Origin: an uncultured Anaerolineales bacterium
Lineage (GTDB): Bacteria; Chloroflexota; Anaerolineae; Anaerolineales; Villigracilaceae
NCBI GenBank assembly: GCA_949319575.1
Contig: CASGHD010000039.1
Coordinates: 1-39,012 of the forward strand
Length of the DNA: 39,012 nt
Direction of reading: 5' to 3'
The notes beneath the pieces were generated by a model. That model had not been told where the DNA came from and made no database searches. It saw only the letters and a list, made by a program, of their open reading frames with translations. Of this stretch, positions 31,015 to 38,864 are shown piece after piece; the stretch's first letter is position 1; every line of letters starts with the position of its first letter. A program made the position numbers and the translations under genes.

Positions 31015-32652
31015 ATGCAACAAGACAACGGGATTCGGACCGGGTGGCGATTCAGGTTCCTACGGTGGAGCCTGCTCATCGTCCTTGCGGGAAGCGGGTT
31101 CACCTCCAACCCCATTGAACCTGCTTCGCCCGCGGCAGACCCGCCCGGCCCCGACAGATTCTCCGTCGTCCAAGTCGAATATACCGAATACACTTGGTGG
31201 ATGATTCGCTGGGGATCGAACAAATTCATCTGCGAACTCAAGACCGACCATGAGGGCTTGCCAACCATCGCAGACGTGTACTCCGACTGTCTCCCAGACG
31301 ATTATGACGATTGGGTCAACCAGAAACCCTGCGCTGAGCACGATGTCAATTTATGCAAGGGGAATTACCTGGTGTTGATCGACAGCCAGCCTGCTCAAAA
31401 AGAAGTAGCCACCAAACTCCCATCGTCTTCAGTGCAGGTATCCCTTGAGAATTGCAACCCCGTCTACACATCCTCCACAAGTATTTGCGAAGCCGAACCG
31501 ATCTTGATCTTGAATGGCATCGAGCCGCTTCCCGAACACCGCATCCTCCGTATCGAAGGGTTGTACGCGGGGCAAACGTTCGTGTGCGACGCGCATTGCC
31601 GACTGCGCCTACCCATCACCGGCGGGAACGGCGAAACCCTGCAATTTTGGGCATTCTCCAGCTACGGGGATAGCAGCCCCATCTTCAACGCGCTCGTGCG
31701 CGTTGCCCAAGCGGATAGCAACGACCCCGATCAGGTTTTTTGGTATGTGGATGTCTTAAGCAGACAATGGATGGGCGTGCCTGTGGCAAGTTGCGTCGGA
31801 ACCTGGGAAACCCTGCCGCCGATCGGCGGTCCGCAGGAATGGTTAAGCACCCCCACACAAAGCGAAACGCTGGGCACAGACATTCCATACAACTATCTCG
31901 CCGCCAACCTGATCCGTAAAGGCATTGTGGACGCCTCGGATTGCGAAAACAGCGGCTTGCAAGAGGACGGCAACGCCTCCACGTGCGGCATAGACAAAGC
32001 GCGGAATGCCGTGATTGCATGGCAAAACCAGTTCGATGGAATCATTTTGAATGTAGCCAAAGACACGGGCGTGCCAGCCAACCTGTTGAAAAACTTGTTC
32101 GCCAAAGAAAGCCAGTTCTGGCCCGGCATCGGCGCGAAAGACGATGTGGGCTTGGGGCAACTCACCGAACAGGGGGCAGACACCACCTTGATGTGGAATC
32201 CCCCGTTCTTCAGTCAGTTCTGCCCGCTCGTGATGGATTCCGCAGAATGCAAAAAAGGCTACCTCGGCTTGGAAGAAGATCAGATGCGACTCGCGCGGCT
32301 CTCGCTCATTCAGGCGGTCAACGCAACGTGCGAGGATTGCCCGCTCGGCATCGATCTTGACCGCGCCAACTTCAGCATCGGCGTGTTTGCCCACACCCTG
32401 CTTGCCAACTGCGAACAAGCCGGTCAATTGGTAAAAAACGTCAACGCGGTGCAAACGGCTGGATCGGTTTCCACCTACGAAGACCTGTGGAAGTTCTCGC
32501 TGGTCAACTATCACGCCGGTCCCGGGTGCCTCGGCGACGCGCTCGATCTCGCGCATGTCAAAAACCTCGAGATGACCTGGGAGAACGTTTCACCAAATCT
32601 ATCCGCCGGGTGCGTCGGCGCGTTCGAATACGTCAACGATATTAGCGAGTAA
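31015..32652 (+). CDS. Secreted lytic-transglycosylase-like protein
   Basis: 545 aa. N-terminal membrane/signal segment (about 14-31). The middle of the protein is Cys-rich with no family recognised: Cys pairs near FICELK, DCLPDD, PCAEHDVNLC, ENCNPV, FVCDAHC. The C-terminal part looks like a lysozyme-fold (SLT) domain: GVPANLLKNLFAKESQFWP with Glu in AKES as catalytic candidate, then GLGQLTEQGA, and later LVNYHAGPG, similar to the YNAG motif of Slt/MltC enzymes. Role would be peptidoglycan or pseudo-wall cleavage, or simply a carbohydrate-binding relic. No ribosome site lies before the ATG at 31015, which sits directly after the T-tract of the operon terminator. A clear terminator follows the gene. 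Confidence 0.65.
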   Translation: MQQDNGIRTGWRFRFLRWSLLIVLAGSGFTSNPIEPASPAADPPGPDRFSVVQVEYTEYTWWMIRWGSNKFICELKTDHEGLPTIADVYSDCLPDDYDDWVNQKPCAEHDVNLCKGNYLVLIDSQPAQKEVATKLPSSSVQVSLENCNPVYTSSTSICEAEPILILNGIEPLPEHRILRIEGLYAGQTFVCDAHCRLRLPITGGNGETLQFWAFSSYGDSSPIFNALVRVAQADSNDPDQVFWYVDVLSRQWMGVPVASCVGTWETLPPIGGPQEWLSTPTQSETLGTDIPYNYLAANLIRKGIVDASDCENSGLQEDGNASTCGIDKARNAVIAWQNQFDGIILNVAKDTGVPANLLKNLFAKESQFWPGIGAKDDVGLGQLTEQGADTTLMWNPPFFSQFCPLVMDSAECKKGYLGLEEDQMRLARLSLIQAVNATCEDCPLGIDLDRANFSIGVFAHTLLANCEQAGQLVKNVNAVQTAGSVSTYEDLWKFSLVNYHAGPGCLGDALDLAHVKNLEMTWENVSPNLSAGCVGAFEYVNDISE

Positions 32653-32671
32653 TCCATTCGCTTCAACCCTT

Positions 32672-32703
32672 CGCGGAGGCATTTGCTTCCGCGTTTTATT
32701 TTG
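32672..32703 (+). terminator. Rho-independent terminator after the transglycosylase-like gene
   Basis: CGCGGAGGCA (32672-32681) and TGCTTCCGCG (32684-32693) form a 10-bp stem with a two-base loop and one G-T pair (the loop would open to four or more in practice), then TTTTATTTT. Confidence 0.85.
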
Positions 32704-32712
32704 TGCTACACT
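32683..32712 (+). promoter_or_regulatory. Extended -10 promoter of the Fe-S oxidoreductase gene
   Basis: TTGCTT (32683-32688), 18-base spacer, TGC-TACACT (TACACT at 32707-32712). The -35 is inside the preceding terminator stem. Confidence 0.6.
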
Positions 32713-32721
32713 AGAAATCTA

Positions 32722-32757
32722 CCTCACCCCCCTGCCCCTCTCCTAAAAGAGAGGGGT
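32722..32757. repeat. Partial palindromic GC-rich repeat (hairpin A type)
   Basis: CCTCACCCCCCTGCCCCTCT, then CCTAAAAGAGAGGGG: a shortened relative of the compound repeats at 1011 and 1604, sharing the CCCCTCTCCTAAAAG word. It lies in the leader of the Fe-S oxidoreductase gene. Confidence 0.75.
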
Positions 32758-32772
32758 GTTGTTGGAGTTATG

Positions 32773-34761
32773 ATGCTCACCCTCGTCGAAAAAATTCTCT
32801 TCGCCATATTCATGATCGTTTCCGCTGTGTGGACCTATCGCGGCGCGCGGCGGATCGTCAGCCAAATCTCCAGCGGGCAAGGCAAAGTGGATTGGTCGCT
32901 CGCCTCAAAACGGACGGGCGAGTTGGTCGCCAAGTATCTATTTTTTACCCCTGTCTTTCGTTTCCGCCCGCTCCCGAGCTTTTTGCACGCGTTCATCGGC
33001 TGGGGGTTTTTCATTTATGTATTTGTCAATCTCAACGAATTGATCCTCGCTTACACAGGCGTCAACGTTCTACACCACACCGGCCTGCCCGGCGATATTT
33101 TCCGTTCGCTCGCGGAATTCATCTCCTTCGCATTGATGCTCAGCATGATCGGCATGTCCATTCGGCGTTACATCCTCAAGCCTGCCACGCTCGCTACGCG
33201 CGATACCACCCTGCTCAACCCAAAAGCGCGCGCAGGTATCACCATCGATTCGGCAATCGTAACCGCGACCTTCTTCACCCACACGCTAACGCGCGTCTTC
33301 GCCGAGTCGTTCTACCTCGCCCGCCATGAGATTCATGACGCATGGCAACCCATCACGTCCGCGCTGGCTGGCTGGTGGGTAAACAAACCCGAAGCGCAAC
33401 TTTTGTTCGATGAACGCTTGATGTTCTGGATTTCATTGGGATTAGTGTTTGCCTTCCTGCCATACTTCGCTTATTCAAAACATATCCATTTATTTATCGT
33501 CCCGTTCAATTTCGCGCTCAAACCCGAACGCAAATCCATGGGACAGTTGAGCTACATCAACCTCGACGATCAATCCATCGAGCAGTTCGGCGCGGCAAAG
33601 ATGAGCGACCTCGGCTGGGAACAGATCATGGATAGCTACGCCTGCATCCAATGTTTTCGCTGTCAGGAGGTCTGCCCCGCGTACAACACAGGCAAAGTCC
33701 TCTCGCCCGCCGCGTTGGAGATTAACAAACGCTATCACTTGAAAACTGGCGATACCGATGTGCCGATGTTGAACCTCATCTCGGAAGAGGCAGTGTGGGC
33801 GTGTACCAGTTGCGGCGCCTGCGTAGACATCTGCCCCGTCGGGAATGAACCGATGCGCGACATTCTCGACATCCGCAGAAATCTTGCGATGATGGAAAGT
33901 CAATTCCCGAAGCAACTCGAAACCGCGTTCAAAGGAATCGAACGCAACGCGAACCCGTGGAATGTGCCGCAGTCTGACCGCCTGAAATGGGCGGAGGGAC
34001 TCAACGTGCCGACCATCGAACAAAACCCCGAGCCTGATATTTTGTGGTGGGTTGGTTGCGCCCCTGCCACTGATGCGCGCGCACAGAAGACCGCGCAGGC
34101 ATTTGCAAAAATCCTGAACGCGGCGGGAGTCAACTTTGCCGTGCTGGGACGAAACGAATCCTGCACGGGCGATCCCGCTCGCCGCGCGGGGCGCGAGGAT
34201 ATTTTCTTCGCGATGGCATCTCAAAATGTGGAAGTTCTCAACGAGGTAAAACCGAAACGGATCGTCGCCACCTGCCCGCATTGTTTGCACACGATCAAGA
34301 ATGAATATCCAGCGTTTGGCGGAAACTATGAAGTAGCGCATCACACGCAGTTTATTAATGAGCTGGTCGGCGCGGGGAAGATCAGTTTGGAAGTGGACAA
34401 AGACCAATTTACAGTGACGTTCCATGACCCATGTTATTTGGGACGGCATAACAAGATCTTCGATGCGCCGCGCGAGGCGTTGAAATCCGCTGGCGCGTTG
34501 ACGATTGAGATGCCGCGCAACTCGGCGAAATCATTCTGCTGTGGCGCGGGAGGGGCACAGATGTGGAAGGAGGAGGAGCAGGGTTCGGCGCGCGTGAACG
34601 CTACGCGGTTCGCAGAGGCAAAATCCACAGGCGCGTCCACGCTGGCGGTGGGATGTCCATTCTGCATGGCGATGATGACCGACGCGTCCAAAGCCGATGG
34701 AGGGGAAATCCAAGTGAAGGATGTGGCGGAGTTGGTGGTTGAGCGGCTAAAGATTCGATAA
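32773..34761 (+). CDS. Membrane-bound Fe-S oxidoreductase (HdrD-like, with CCG domains)
   Basis: 662 aa. The N-terminal part (about 1-250) has five or so helices with His residues, like NarI-type cytochrome b domains (GWGFFIYVFVN, FTHTLTRV), followed by KHIHLF. Then two [4Fe-4S] motifs: CIQCFRCQEVCP at 291-302 and CTSCGACVDICP at 344-355. Two CCG domains follow (VGCAPATDA near 417; HDPCYLGRHN with Cys554 and CCGAGG at 589-594). This build matches HdrD/HmeD-type and EtfQO-like electron carriers between quinones and soluble donors; the partner is unknown, and heterodisulfide reduction is not implied. The ATG at 32773 has GGAG five bases upstream; an ATG at 32770 is possible, and the longer frame to 32683 runs through a repeat. 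Confidence 0.88.
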   Translation: MLTLVEKILFAIFMIVSAVWTYRGARRIVSQISSGQGKVDWSLASKRTGELVAKYLFFTPVFRFRPLPSFLHAFIGWGFFIYVFVNLNELILAYTGVNVLHHTGLPGDIFRSLAEFISFALMLSMIGMSIRRYILKPATLATRDTTLLNPKARAGITIDSAIVTATFFTHTLTRVFAESFYLARHEIHDAWQPITSALAGWWVNKPEAQLLFDERLMFWISLGLVFAFLPYFAYSKHIHLFIVPFNFALKPERKSMGQLSYINLDDQSIEQFGAAKMSDLGWEQIMDSYACIQCFRCQEVCPAYNTGKVLSPAALEINKRYHLKTGDTDVPMLNLISEEAVWACTSCGACVDICPVGNEPMRDILDIRRNLAMMESQFPKQLETAFKGIERNANPWNVPQSDRLKWAEGLNVPTIEQNPEPDILWWVGCAPATDARAQKTAQAFAKILNAAGVNFAVLGRNESCTGDPARRAGREDIFFAMASQNVEVLNEVKPKRIVATCPHCLHTIKNEYPAFGGNYEVAHHTQFINELVGAGKISLEVDKDQFTVTFHDPCYLGRHNKIFDAPREALKSAGALTIEMPRNSAKSFCCGAGGAQMWKEEEQGSARVNATRFAEAKSTGASTLAVGCPFCMAMMTDASKADGGEIQVKDVAELVVERLKIR

Positions 34762-34768
34762 ATCAATC

Positions 34769-34897
34769 ATGCTCACATTTCAAAACAAAGGCGATTATTT
34801 ATTGGCGGAAAATACCGCCGTCAATCGCGGCGCAAATCTATTATCCACGTCCGATATCGCTCACGCTGTGAGATGGCTTGGGATTGAAAAGAAATGA
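34769..34897 (+). CDS. Possible 42-codon small ORF
   Basis: Begins seven bases after the previous stop and ends 13 bases before the PPOX start. The product would start MLTFQNKGDYLLAENTAVN and end LGIEKK; composition is protein-like (Leu/Ala/Asn/Asp mix, no low complexity) but no family is recognised and no ribosome site precedes the ATG. It could be a small gene, a fragment of a decayed one, or chance. Confidence 0.35.
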   Translation: MLTFQNKGDYLLAENTAVNRGANLLSTSDIAHAVRWLGIEKK

Positions 34898-34910
34898 CAG
34901 GAGAATCGCC

Positions 34911-35336
34911 GTGCTGAACTTGAACGCCAAATTCGGGCGCTTTGCAAAAAAACATCTGAAAAGCGAATATTTCGTCTGGCTGACGACGGTTGACTCAACA
35001 GGCACGCCTCAACCCAGACCCGTGTGGTTCATCTGGGAAAAAGATTCGTTCCTTATCTTCAGCAAGCCCATGGCGCACAAATTGAAACACATCCAAAAGA
35101 ATCCGCAAGCATCGTTGCACTTCAACTCGGCGGATAAAAAAGCGCAGAAGCGCTTGATCATTTTTACAGGGACGGCAAGCATCGAAAAGAACGCGGCGCC
35201 CGCTCATAAAAACCGCGCATACATAAAAAAGTACAAGGGTGGAATCACTGGGTTGGATAAAACGCCCGAGCAATTCGCTGGCGAATATTCGGTCGCCATC
35301 CGAATTACCCCCGCCAAGTTGCGGGGTTGGGAGTAA
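34911..35336 (+). CDS. PPOX-class protein, F420-dependent type (TIGR03667/Rv3369-like)
   Basis: 141 aa split-barrel protein. FVWLTTVDSTGTPQPRPVWFIWE near the start, then LIFSKP with KLKHIQKNPQASLHF, and YIKKYKGGITGLDKTPEQFAGEYSVAIRITP later all follow the pattern of a family described as F420-dependent PPOX proteins in mycobacteria and Chloroflexota. It likely binds a flavin or deazaflavin cofactor; the substrate is unknown. GTG at 34911 is the chosen start: CAGGAG lies seven bases upstream and the N-terminus then matches the family; an ATG at 34878 has no site. Whether the organism makes F420 cannot be seen here. Confidence 0.8.
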   Translation: MLNLNAKFGRFAKKHLKSEYFVWLTTVDSTGTPQPRPVWFIWEKDSFLIFSKPMAHKLKHIQKNPQASLHFNSADKKAQKRLIIFTGTASIEKNAAPAHKNRAYIKKYKGGITGLDKTPEQFAGEYSVAIRITPAKLRGWE

Positions 35337-35364
35337 AATACCCCACCTACGAGAGGAGGTTGGA

Positions 35365-35646
35365 ATGAAAGACTTGGTAAAAACACTGCATCCCGAAAAG
35401 AAGCAAGGCGTGAACATCAGCAGGGAAAAATACGAGATGATACGAAAAGCAATTATGAGCGAGTTACGTTCCAATAAAGAAATGACCTTTATGAAACTCT
35501 CGCGCGCGGTGGAAAAAGAAGTGCGCGGCAAATTCGTCGGTTCGGTGATGTGGTATGTGACCACGGTCAAACTCGATCTCGAAGCGCGCGGGGAAGTAAA
35601 GCGCGTGCAAAACTCGCGTCCTCAACTCGTGCGGCTGGCAAAATAG
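35365..35646 (+). CDS. Small DUF6958-like protein, probable winged-helix
   Basis: 93 aa. MKDLVKTLHPEKKQGVNISREKYEMI at the N-terminus, then an all-helical/winged-helix like core FMKLSRAVEKEV ... SVMWYVTTVKLDLEARGEVKRV and a basic end RPQLVRLAK. The GWY/MWYVTTVKLDLEARG stretch and the closing PQLVRL resemble an uncharacterised family (DUF6958, named from memory, not verified). A DNA-binding or regulatory role is a guess from the fold. AGGAGG lies six bases before the ATG. Followed after eight bases by the next gene on the same strand. Confidence 0.7.
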   Translation: MKDLVKTLHPEKKQGVNISREKYEMIRKAIMSELRSNKEMTFMKLSRAVEKEVRGKFVGSVMWYVTTVKLDLEARGEVKRVQNSRPQLVRLAK

Positions 35647-35654
35647 GAAATTTC

Positions 35655-36116
35655 ATGGCGGACACTACTCCATTCGACATACCTGCCGCGCACAAATACT
35701 TCTCAGCCGAAAATTTTAACAAGACTTGGGAACTCATAGAAAAGAATGAACGCACAGACGAGGAAAACCTGGCGATGTTGCATACTGCCATCGCGTCATT
35801 GTGGCATTGGTCGCAGCGCGAGGATGTCTCTGCGAAAAAATTATCGGTTGGCTATTGGCAGGTCTCGCGCGTGTGTAACTTCATTAAACAACCTGATCTC
35901 GCGCGGATCTATGGATTGCAGTCATTGAAATACGCCGCGAGTCTCGATCCGTTTTACAAAGCCTACGCGTACGAAACACTCGCCCGCGCCGAGATGCAAA
36001 GCGACAACCGCGTCATCATGCTTGAATACCTGAATAAGGCGCGCCACCTTGCCCAGCAAGTGACGGATGACGAAGACAAACAACTCCTCCTCCGCGATTT
36101 GGAATCGATCAAGTAA
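35655..36116 (+). CDS. Conserved hypothetical helical protein, TPR-like
   Basis: 153 aa, helical throughout, no signal or membrane segment. Segments such as TDEENLAMLHTAIASLWHWSQRED, GYWQVSRVCNFIKQPDLARIYGLQSLKYA and FYKAYAYETLARAEM are spaced like tetratricopeptide-type helix pairs. No catalytic motif is visible. The ATG at 35655 has AGGAAA five bases upstream. The stop codon touches the ATG of the next cytochrome gene, implying one transcript; the functional link is not evident. Confidence 0.7.
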   Translation: MADTTPFDIPAAHKYFSAENFNKTWELIEKNERTDEENLAMLHTAIASLWHWSQREDVSAKKLSVGYWQVSRVCNFIKQPDLARIYGLQSLKYAASLDPFYKAYAYETLARAEMQSDNRVIMLEYLNKARHLAQQVTDDEDKQLLLRDLESIK

Positions 36117-36497
36117 ATGACCCGCAAACAGCGCTTGTTATTTTGCATCGTCTTCGCCGCTTTCTTACTGTCGGCTTGTTCCGCAAACACCACACCCGCG
36201 CCAACCCTGACAGCGTTCGAACAACTGGGTCAATCGGTGTTCAACCTGCGTTGCGCGCAATGTCACGCGCTTGCGCCCGACACGGTGATCATCGGTCCGT
36301 CACTGGCCGGAGTCGCCACACGGGCAGGGTCACGCGTCCCTGAGATGGACGCGGCGGAATATATCGAAATGTCGATCCTGTTTCCGAAAGATTTCCTCGT
36401 CCCTGAATATAGCGATACCATGCCGACCAATTTTGGAAAAGAATTGACCAGTGAAGAACTTCAAGCGGTTGTCGCATTTTTGATGACGTTGAAATAA
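36117..36497 (+). CDS. Monoheme cytochrome c lipoprotein
   Basis: 126 aa. Lipobox LLSAC with Cys21 after a short hydrophobic core; a Thr/Pro linker; one cytochrome c domain with heme site CAQCH (46-50), a conserved GPSLAGVATRAG stretch and Met102 in DTMPTNFG as sixth ligand; C-terminal helix SEELQAVVAFLMTL. It resembles class I cytochromes that shuttle electrons on the outer membrane face. Starts immediately after the previous stop (TAAATG) with no separate ribosome site. It precedes the diheme peroxidase fusion and is a plausible electron donor for it. Confidence 0.93.
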   Translation: MTRKQRLLFCIVFAAFLLSACSANTTPAPTLTAFEQLGQSVFNLRCAQCHALAPDTVIIGPSLAGVATRAGSRVPEMDAAEYIEMSILFPKDFLVPEYSDTMPTNFGKELTSEELQAVVAFLMTLK

Positions 36498-36503
36498 AAT
36501 ATA

Positions 36504-36540
36504 GACCTCACAGGTCTCGTAGACCTGTGAGGTCTTCTTT
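36504..36540 (+). terminator. Perfect 14-bp hairpin with short T-stretch
   Basis: GACCTCACAGGTCT (36504-36517), loop CGT, complement at 36521-36534, then TTCTTT. It could stop transcription after the cytochrome gene, but the T-tract is imperfect and the palindrome itself may be a dispersed repeat. Confidence 0.6.
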
Positions 36541-36552
36541 GAGGAGAACTAT

Positions 36553-38775
36553 ATGAAAATCTGGATGAAACGCATCTTTCTCGTATTGGGCTTGCTTGCC
36601 CTCGTCGGAATCCTCTACGCCGCGCTTGCCCCCCTGCCCTTCGACGAACTGCCTCCCGAAGAGAAGTGGGGCGCGGGCGCGAGCAGTGTGCTCCCTGCCT
36701 ACAGCGGATTACAGCGCGAGTTCCCCTCGCTCAACGGGGAAACCTCGCCTGAAAAAGCGGAACTTGGTCGCTTATTGTTCTTCGACCCGATCCTTTCCAA
36801 GAATCAAGATATGTCGTGCGCCACGTGCCACAACCCCAGCCTCGGTTTCAGCGATGGCTTGCAAACGGCAAAAGGTTCCGACGGCGCATTCCTGACGCGT
36901 AACACGCCCACGCTGTGGAACGCCGGTTATTCCACAAAACTTTTCTGGGATGGGCGCGCCGACTCGATGGAAGAGCAAATGTCGGTGCCGCTTCACGCGG
37001 AAAATGAAATGGCTGGCAACGACGCGGAAACTGTCGCGCGCCTGATGAAAATCCCCGAATATGTGGAGCTGTTCAACAAGGCATTCGGGAGCAATGCCAT
37101 CACCGTCGAAAACGCGCAAACGGCGATCGCCGCGTTCGAGCGGACGTTGATCTCGAACAACAGTCCCTTCGACAAATATGCGGCGGGGCAATTCGACGCG
37201 CTGACATCACAACAACGGCGCGGGCTTAACCTCTTCCGCTCGGCGGCAACGCGCTGTTTTGAATGTCACGCCGCGCCGACGTTTGGCTCGGATGATTTCT
37301 TCGTGACCGGTTCACCCGACCTCGAAGGGTTTCCGCACGATCCGGGTCGCGCCGCGATTGTCAGCGACGGGCAGGATGGCGCCTTCAAAGCGCCGACCCT
37401 GCGCAACATCGCGCTGACGGGACCCTACATGCACAACGGCGCGTTCGCCACGCTGGATGATGTTCTCTGGTTCTACGAAAAAGGCGGCGGGCGTCAATAT
37501 GGCTTGGAAGTGGACCGTCACATCCTCCCCATCGAGTTGAGCGAGCAGGAACACGAGGATTTGGTTGCGTTCCTCTACGCGCTGACCGATGAAAGCGGAA
37601 TGCCCGAAGTTCCAGCGACTACGCCATCGGGGTTGCCGGTGGTGGAACAATATCCCAATCTGGCGCGCGAAGTTGTCAGCCAGTTGAATGTTGAGGTGGC
37701 TGAATCAGGCGTCCCTGCGCATGAAGCGACGGTCGTCCGCGTGGGACCGAATGAAAGCATCCAACAAGCCGTGGATCGTTCGGGTCCTGGCGATACGATC
37801 GAAGTTCCGTATGGGGTGTATCACGAATCGGTGTATTTGGATTGGAGCGGCGTTACACTGGTTGGCATCCCGAATGACAAGGGAGAATGGCCTGTGATCG
37901 ACGGCGAGGGCGCGCGCTCGGATGGCGTGATCGCATCTGGAAATAATTTCGAGATGTTCAATTTTTCGGTGAAGAATTACACATCGAACGGGGTGCTGGT
38001 GGAAGGCGCGACAGGCGTGTATCTGCACGACATGTATATAGAAAATACCGGCGTGTATGGCGTGTATCCTGTGCGTTGCACAGATGTGTTGATCGAACGC
38101 ATCGAGGCGACGCTGATGAACGATGCGGCGATCTATGCGGGCAAATCGGAAAATGTGGTGATCCGCGATACGTTGACGTATGGCAATGTGATCGGGGTTG
38201 AACTGGAGAACACTGTCAACGGTGAAGTGTATAACAACGTGGCGCGCGATAACACGGTTGGGATTTTCATCGACCTTCTGCCGCAATTGCCGTCGAAAGT
38301 TTCGTTGTATACAAAGGTATACGACAACGTTGTTGAGAATAACAACGGCGAGAACTTCGGCAAGCCCGGGACCGCCGTGGCGCTCGCGCCATCGGGGACG
38401 GGCATCTTGATCCTTGCGGCAGATGAGGTGGAGATTTACAACAACACGATCCGCGGCAATAAATCGGGCGGGCTGGCGGTGTTCAATCTGACCATTGGTT
38501 TCGACGTCAACGAAATCGATGTGGGTCCGAACCCCGAGCATGTGTACGCGCGCGATAACATCTATGAAAACAACGGCTACGACGCCGACCCGTTCGTGAA
38601 GAAAATACTCGGCAGGGGATTCGACATCATTTGGGACACCAACGGCGCGGATAATTATTTCGACGAGGAGGTTTCCTCGTCGTTCCCGCCTCTTTTGCCG
38701 AAGACTTCGTGGCCCCAGCCGTTGTATAACTTGTATTGGAGATTCTTCCACTTTGTGGTTGGGTTGGTGGGGTGA
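36553..38775 (+). CDS. Diheme cytochrome c peroxidase/MauG-type domain fused to parallel beta-helix domain
   Basis: 740 aa. An N-terminal membrane segment (about 7-26) without cleavage motif anchors the protein outside. Residues about 60-350 form a bacterial diheme peroxidase: first heme CATCH at 89-93, LGRLLFFDPILS before it, then NTPTLWNAGY and LFWDGRADSMEEQ; second heme CFECH at 235-239 and Met293 in GPYMHNGAF. After a linker (about 352-390), VGPNESIQQAVDRSGPGDTIEVPYGVYHESV opens a right-handed beta-helix with repeated short strands (NYTSNGVLVEGATGVYL and on) up to about 700, similar to NosD-like/TIGR03805-type proteins; such helices often bind carbohydrates. The C-terminus has an aromatic hydrophobic segment. 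GAGGAG lies eight bases upstream of the start. Function beyond redox is unknown. Confidence 0.88.
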   Translation: MKIWMKRIFLVLGLLALVGILYAALAPLPFDELPPEEKWGAGASSVLPAYSGLQREFPSLNGETSPEKAELGRLLFFDPILSKNQDMSCATCHNPSLGFSDGLQTAKGSDGAFLTRNTPTLWNAGYSTKLFWDGRADSMEEQMSVPLHAENEMAGNDAETVARLMKIPEYVELFNKAFGSNAITVENAQTAIAAFERTLISNNSPFDKYAAGQFDALTSQQRRGLNLFRSAATRCFECHAAPTFGSDDFFVTGSPDLEGFPHDPGRAAIVSDGQDGAFKAPTLRNIALTGPYMHNGAFATLDDVLWFYEKGGGRQYGLEVDRHILPIELSEQEHEDLVAFLYALTDESGMPEVPATTPSGLPVVEQYPNLAREVVSQLNVEVAESGVPAHEATVVRVGPNESIQQAVDRSGPGDTIEVPYGVYHESVYLDWSGVTLVGIPNDKGEWPVIDGEGARSDGVIASGNNFEMFNFSVKNYTSNGVLVEGATGVYLHDMYIENTGVYGVYPVRCTDVLIERIEATLMNDAAIYAGKSENVVIRDTLTYGNVIGVELENTVNGEVYNNVARDNTVGIFIDLLPQLPSKVSLYTKVYDNVVENNNGENFGKPGTAVALAPSGTGILILAADEVEIYNNTIRGNKSGGLAVFNLTIGFDVNEIDVGPNPEHVYARDNIYENNGYDADPFVKKILGRGFDIIWDTNGADNYFDEEVSSSFPPLLPKTSWPQPLYNLYWRFFHFVVGLVG

Positions 38776-38779
38776 GGGG

Positions 38780-38846
38780 GAGCAGAGGATTGGAGAATTA
38801 GAGAATTGGCGAGAGCAGAGACTGGAGATTGGAGACTGGGTTGGGA
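38780..38846. repeat. Seven-base tandem array (TGGAGAY type)
   Basis: Units GATTGGA, GAATTAG, AGAATTG, GCGAGAG, CAGAGAC, TGGAGAT, TGGAGAC, TGGGTTG. The last units also form the left arm of the terminator at 38832-38864. Confidence 0.85.
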
Positions 38847-38864
38847 GGCTCGGTCTCTTTTTTT
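38832..38864 (+). terminator. Probable Rho-independent terminator after the peroxidase fusion
   Basis: GAGACTGGG (38832-38840) and CTCGGTCTC (38849-38857) pair with two G-T pairs, followed by seven T residues. The rest of the window (38865-39012) holds a TATAAT-containing stretch (near 38868-38876) and a degenerate CACGAATA/ATTCGTG repeat; no gene is seen. Confidence 0.7.

Noticed and set aside
32722..32757. Partial GC-rich palindrome considered as a regulatory leader of the Fe-S oxidoreductase
   Set aside because: Its close resemblance to the repeats at 1011 and 1604 makes a dispersed repeat the simpler explanation.
32683..32772. N-terminal extension of the Fe-S oxidoreductase frame to 32683
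   Set aside because: The extension overlaps the promoter and a palindromic repeat; a ribosome site fits the ATG at 32773.
33490..34449. Minus-strand frame of 319 codons opposite the Fe-S oxidoreductase
   Set aside because: The plus strand encodes cysteine motifs and CCG domains in that stretch; the antisense product shows no family features and no start site.
37705..38751. Long open frame on the minus strand (348 codons) opposite the beta-helix domain
   Set aside because: It is opposite a gene with clear heme motifs and domain structure; its product is His/Arg/Val-rich with no recognisable motif, as expected for the complement of GC-biased codons.
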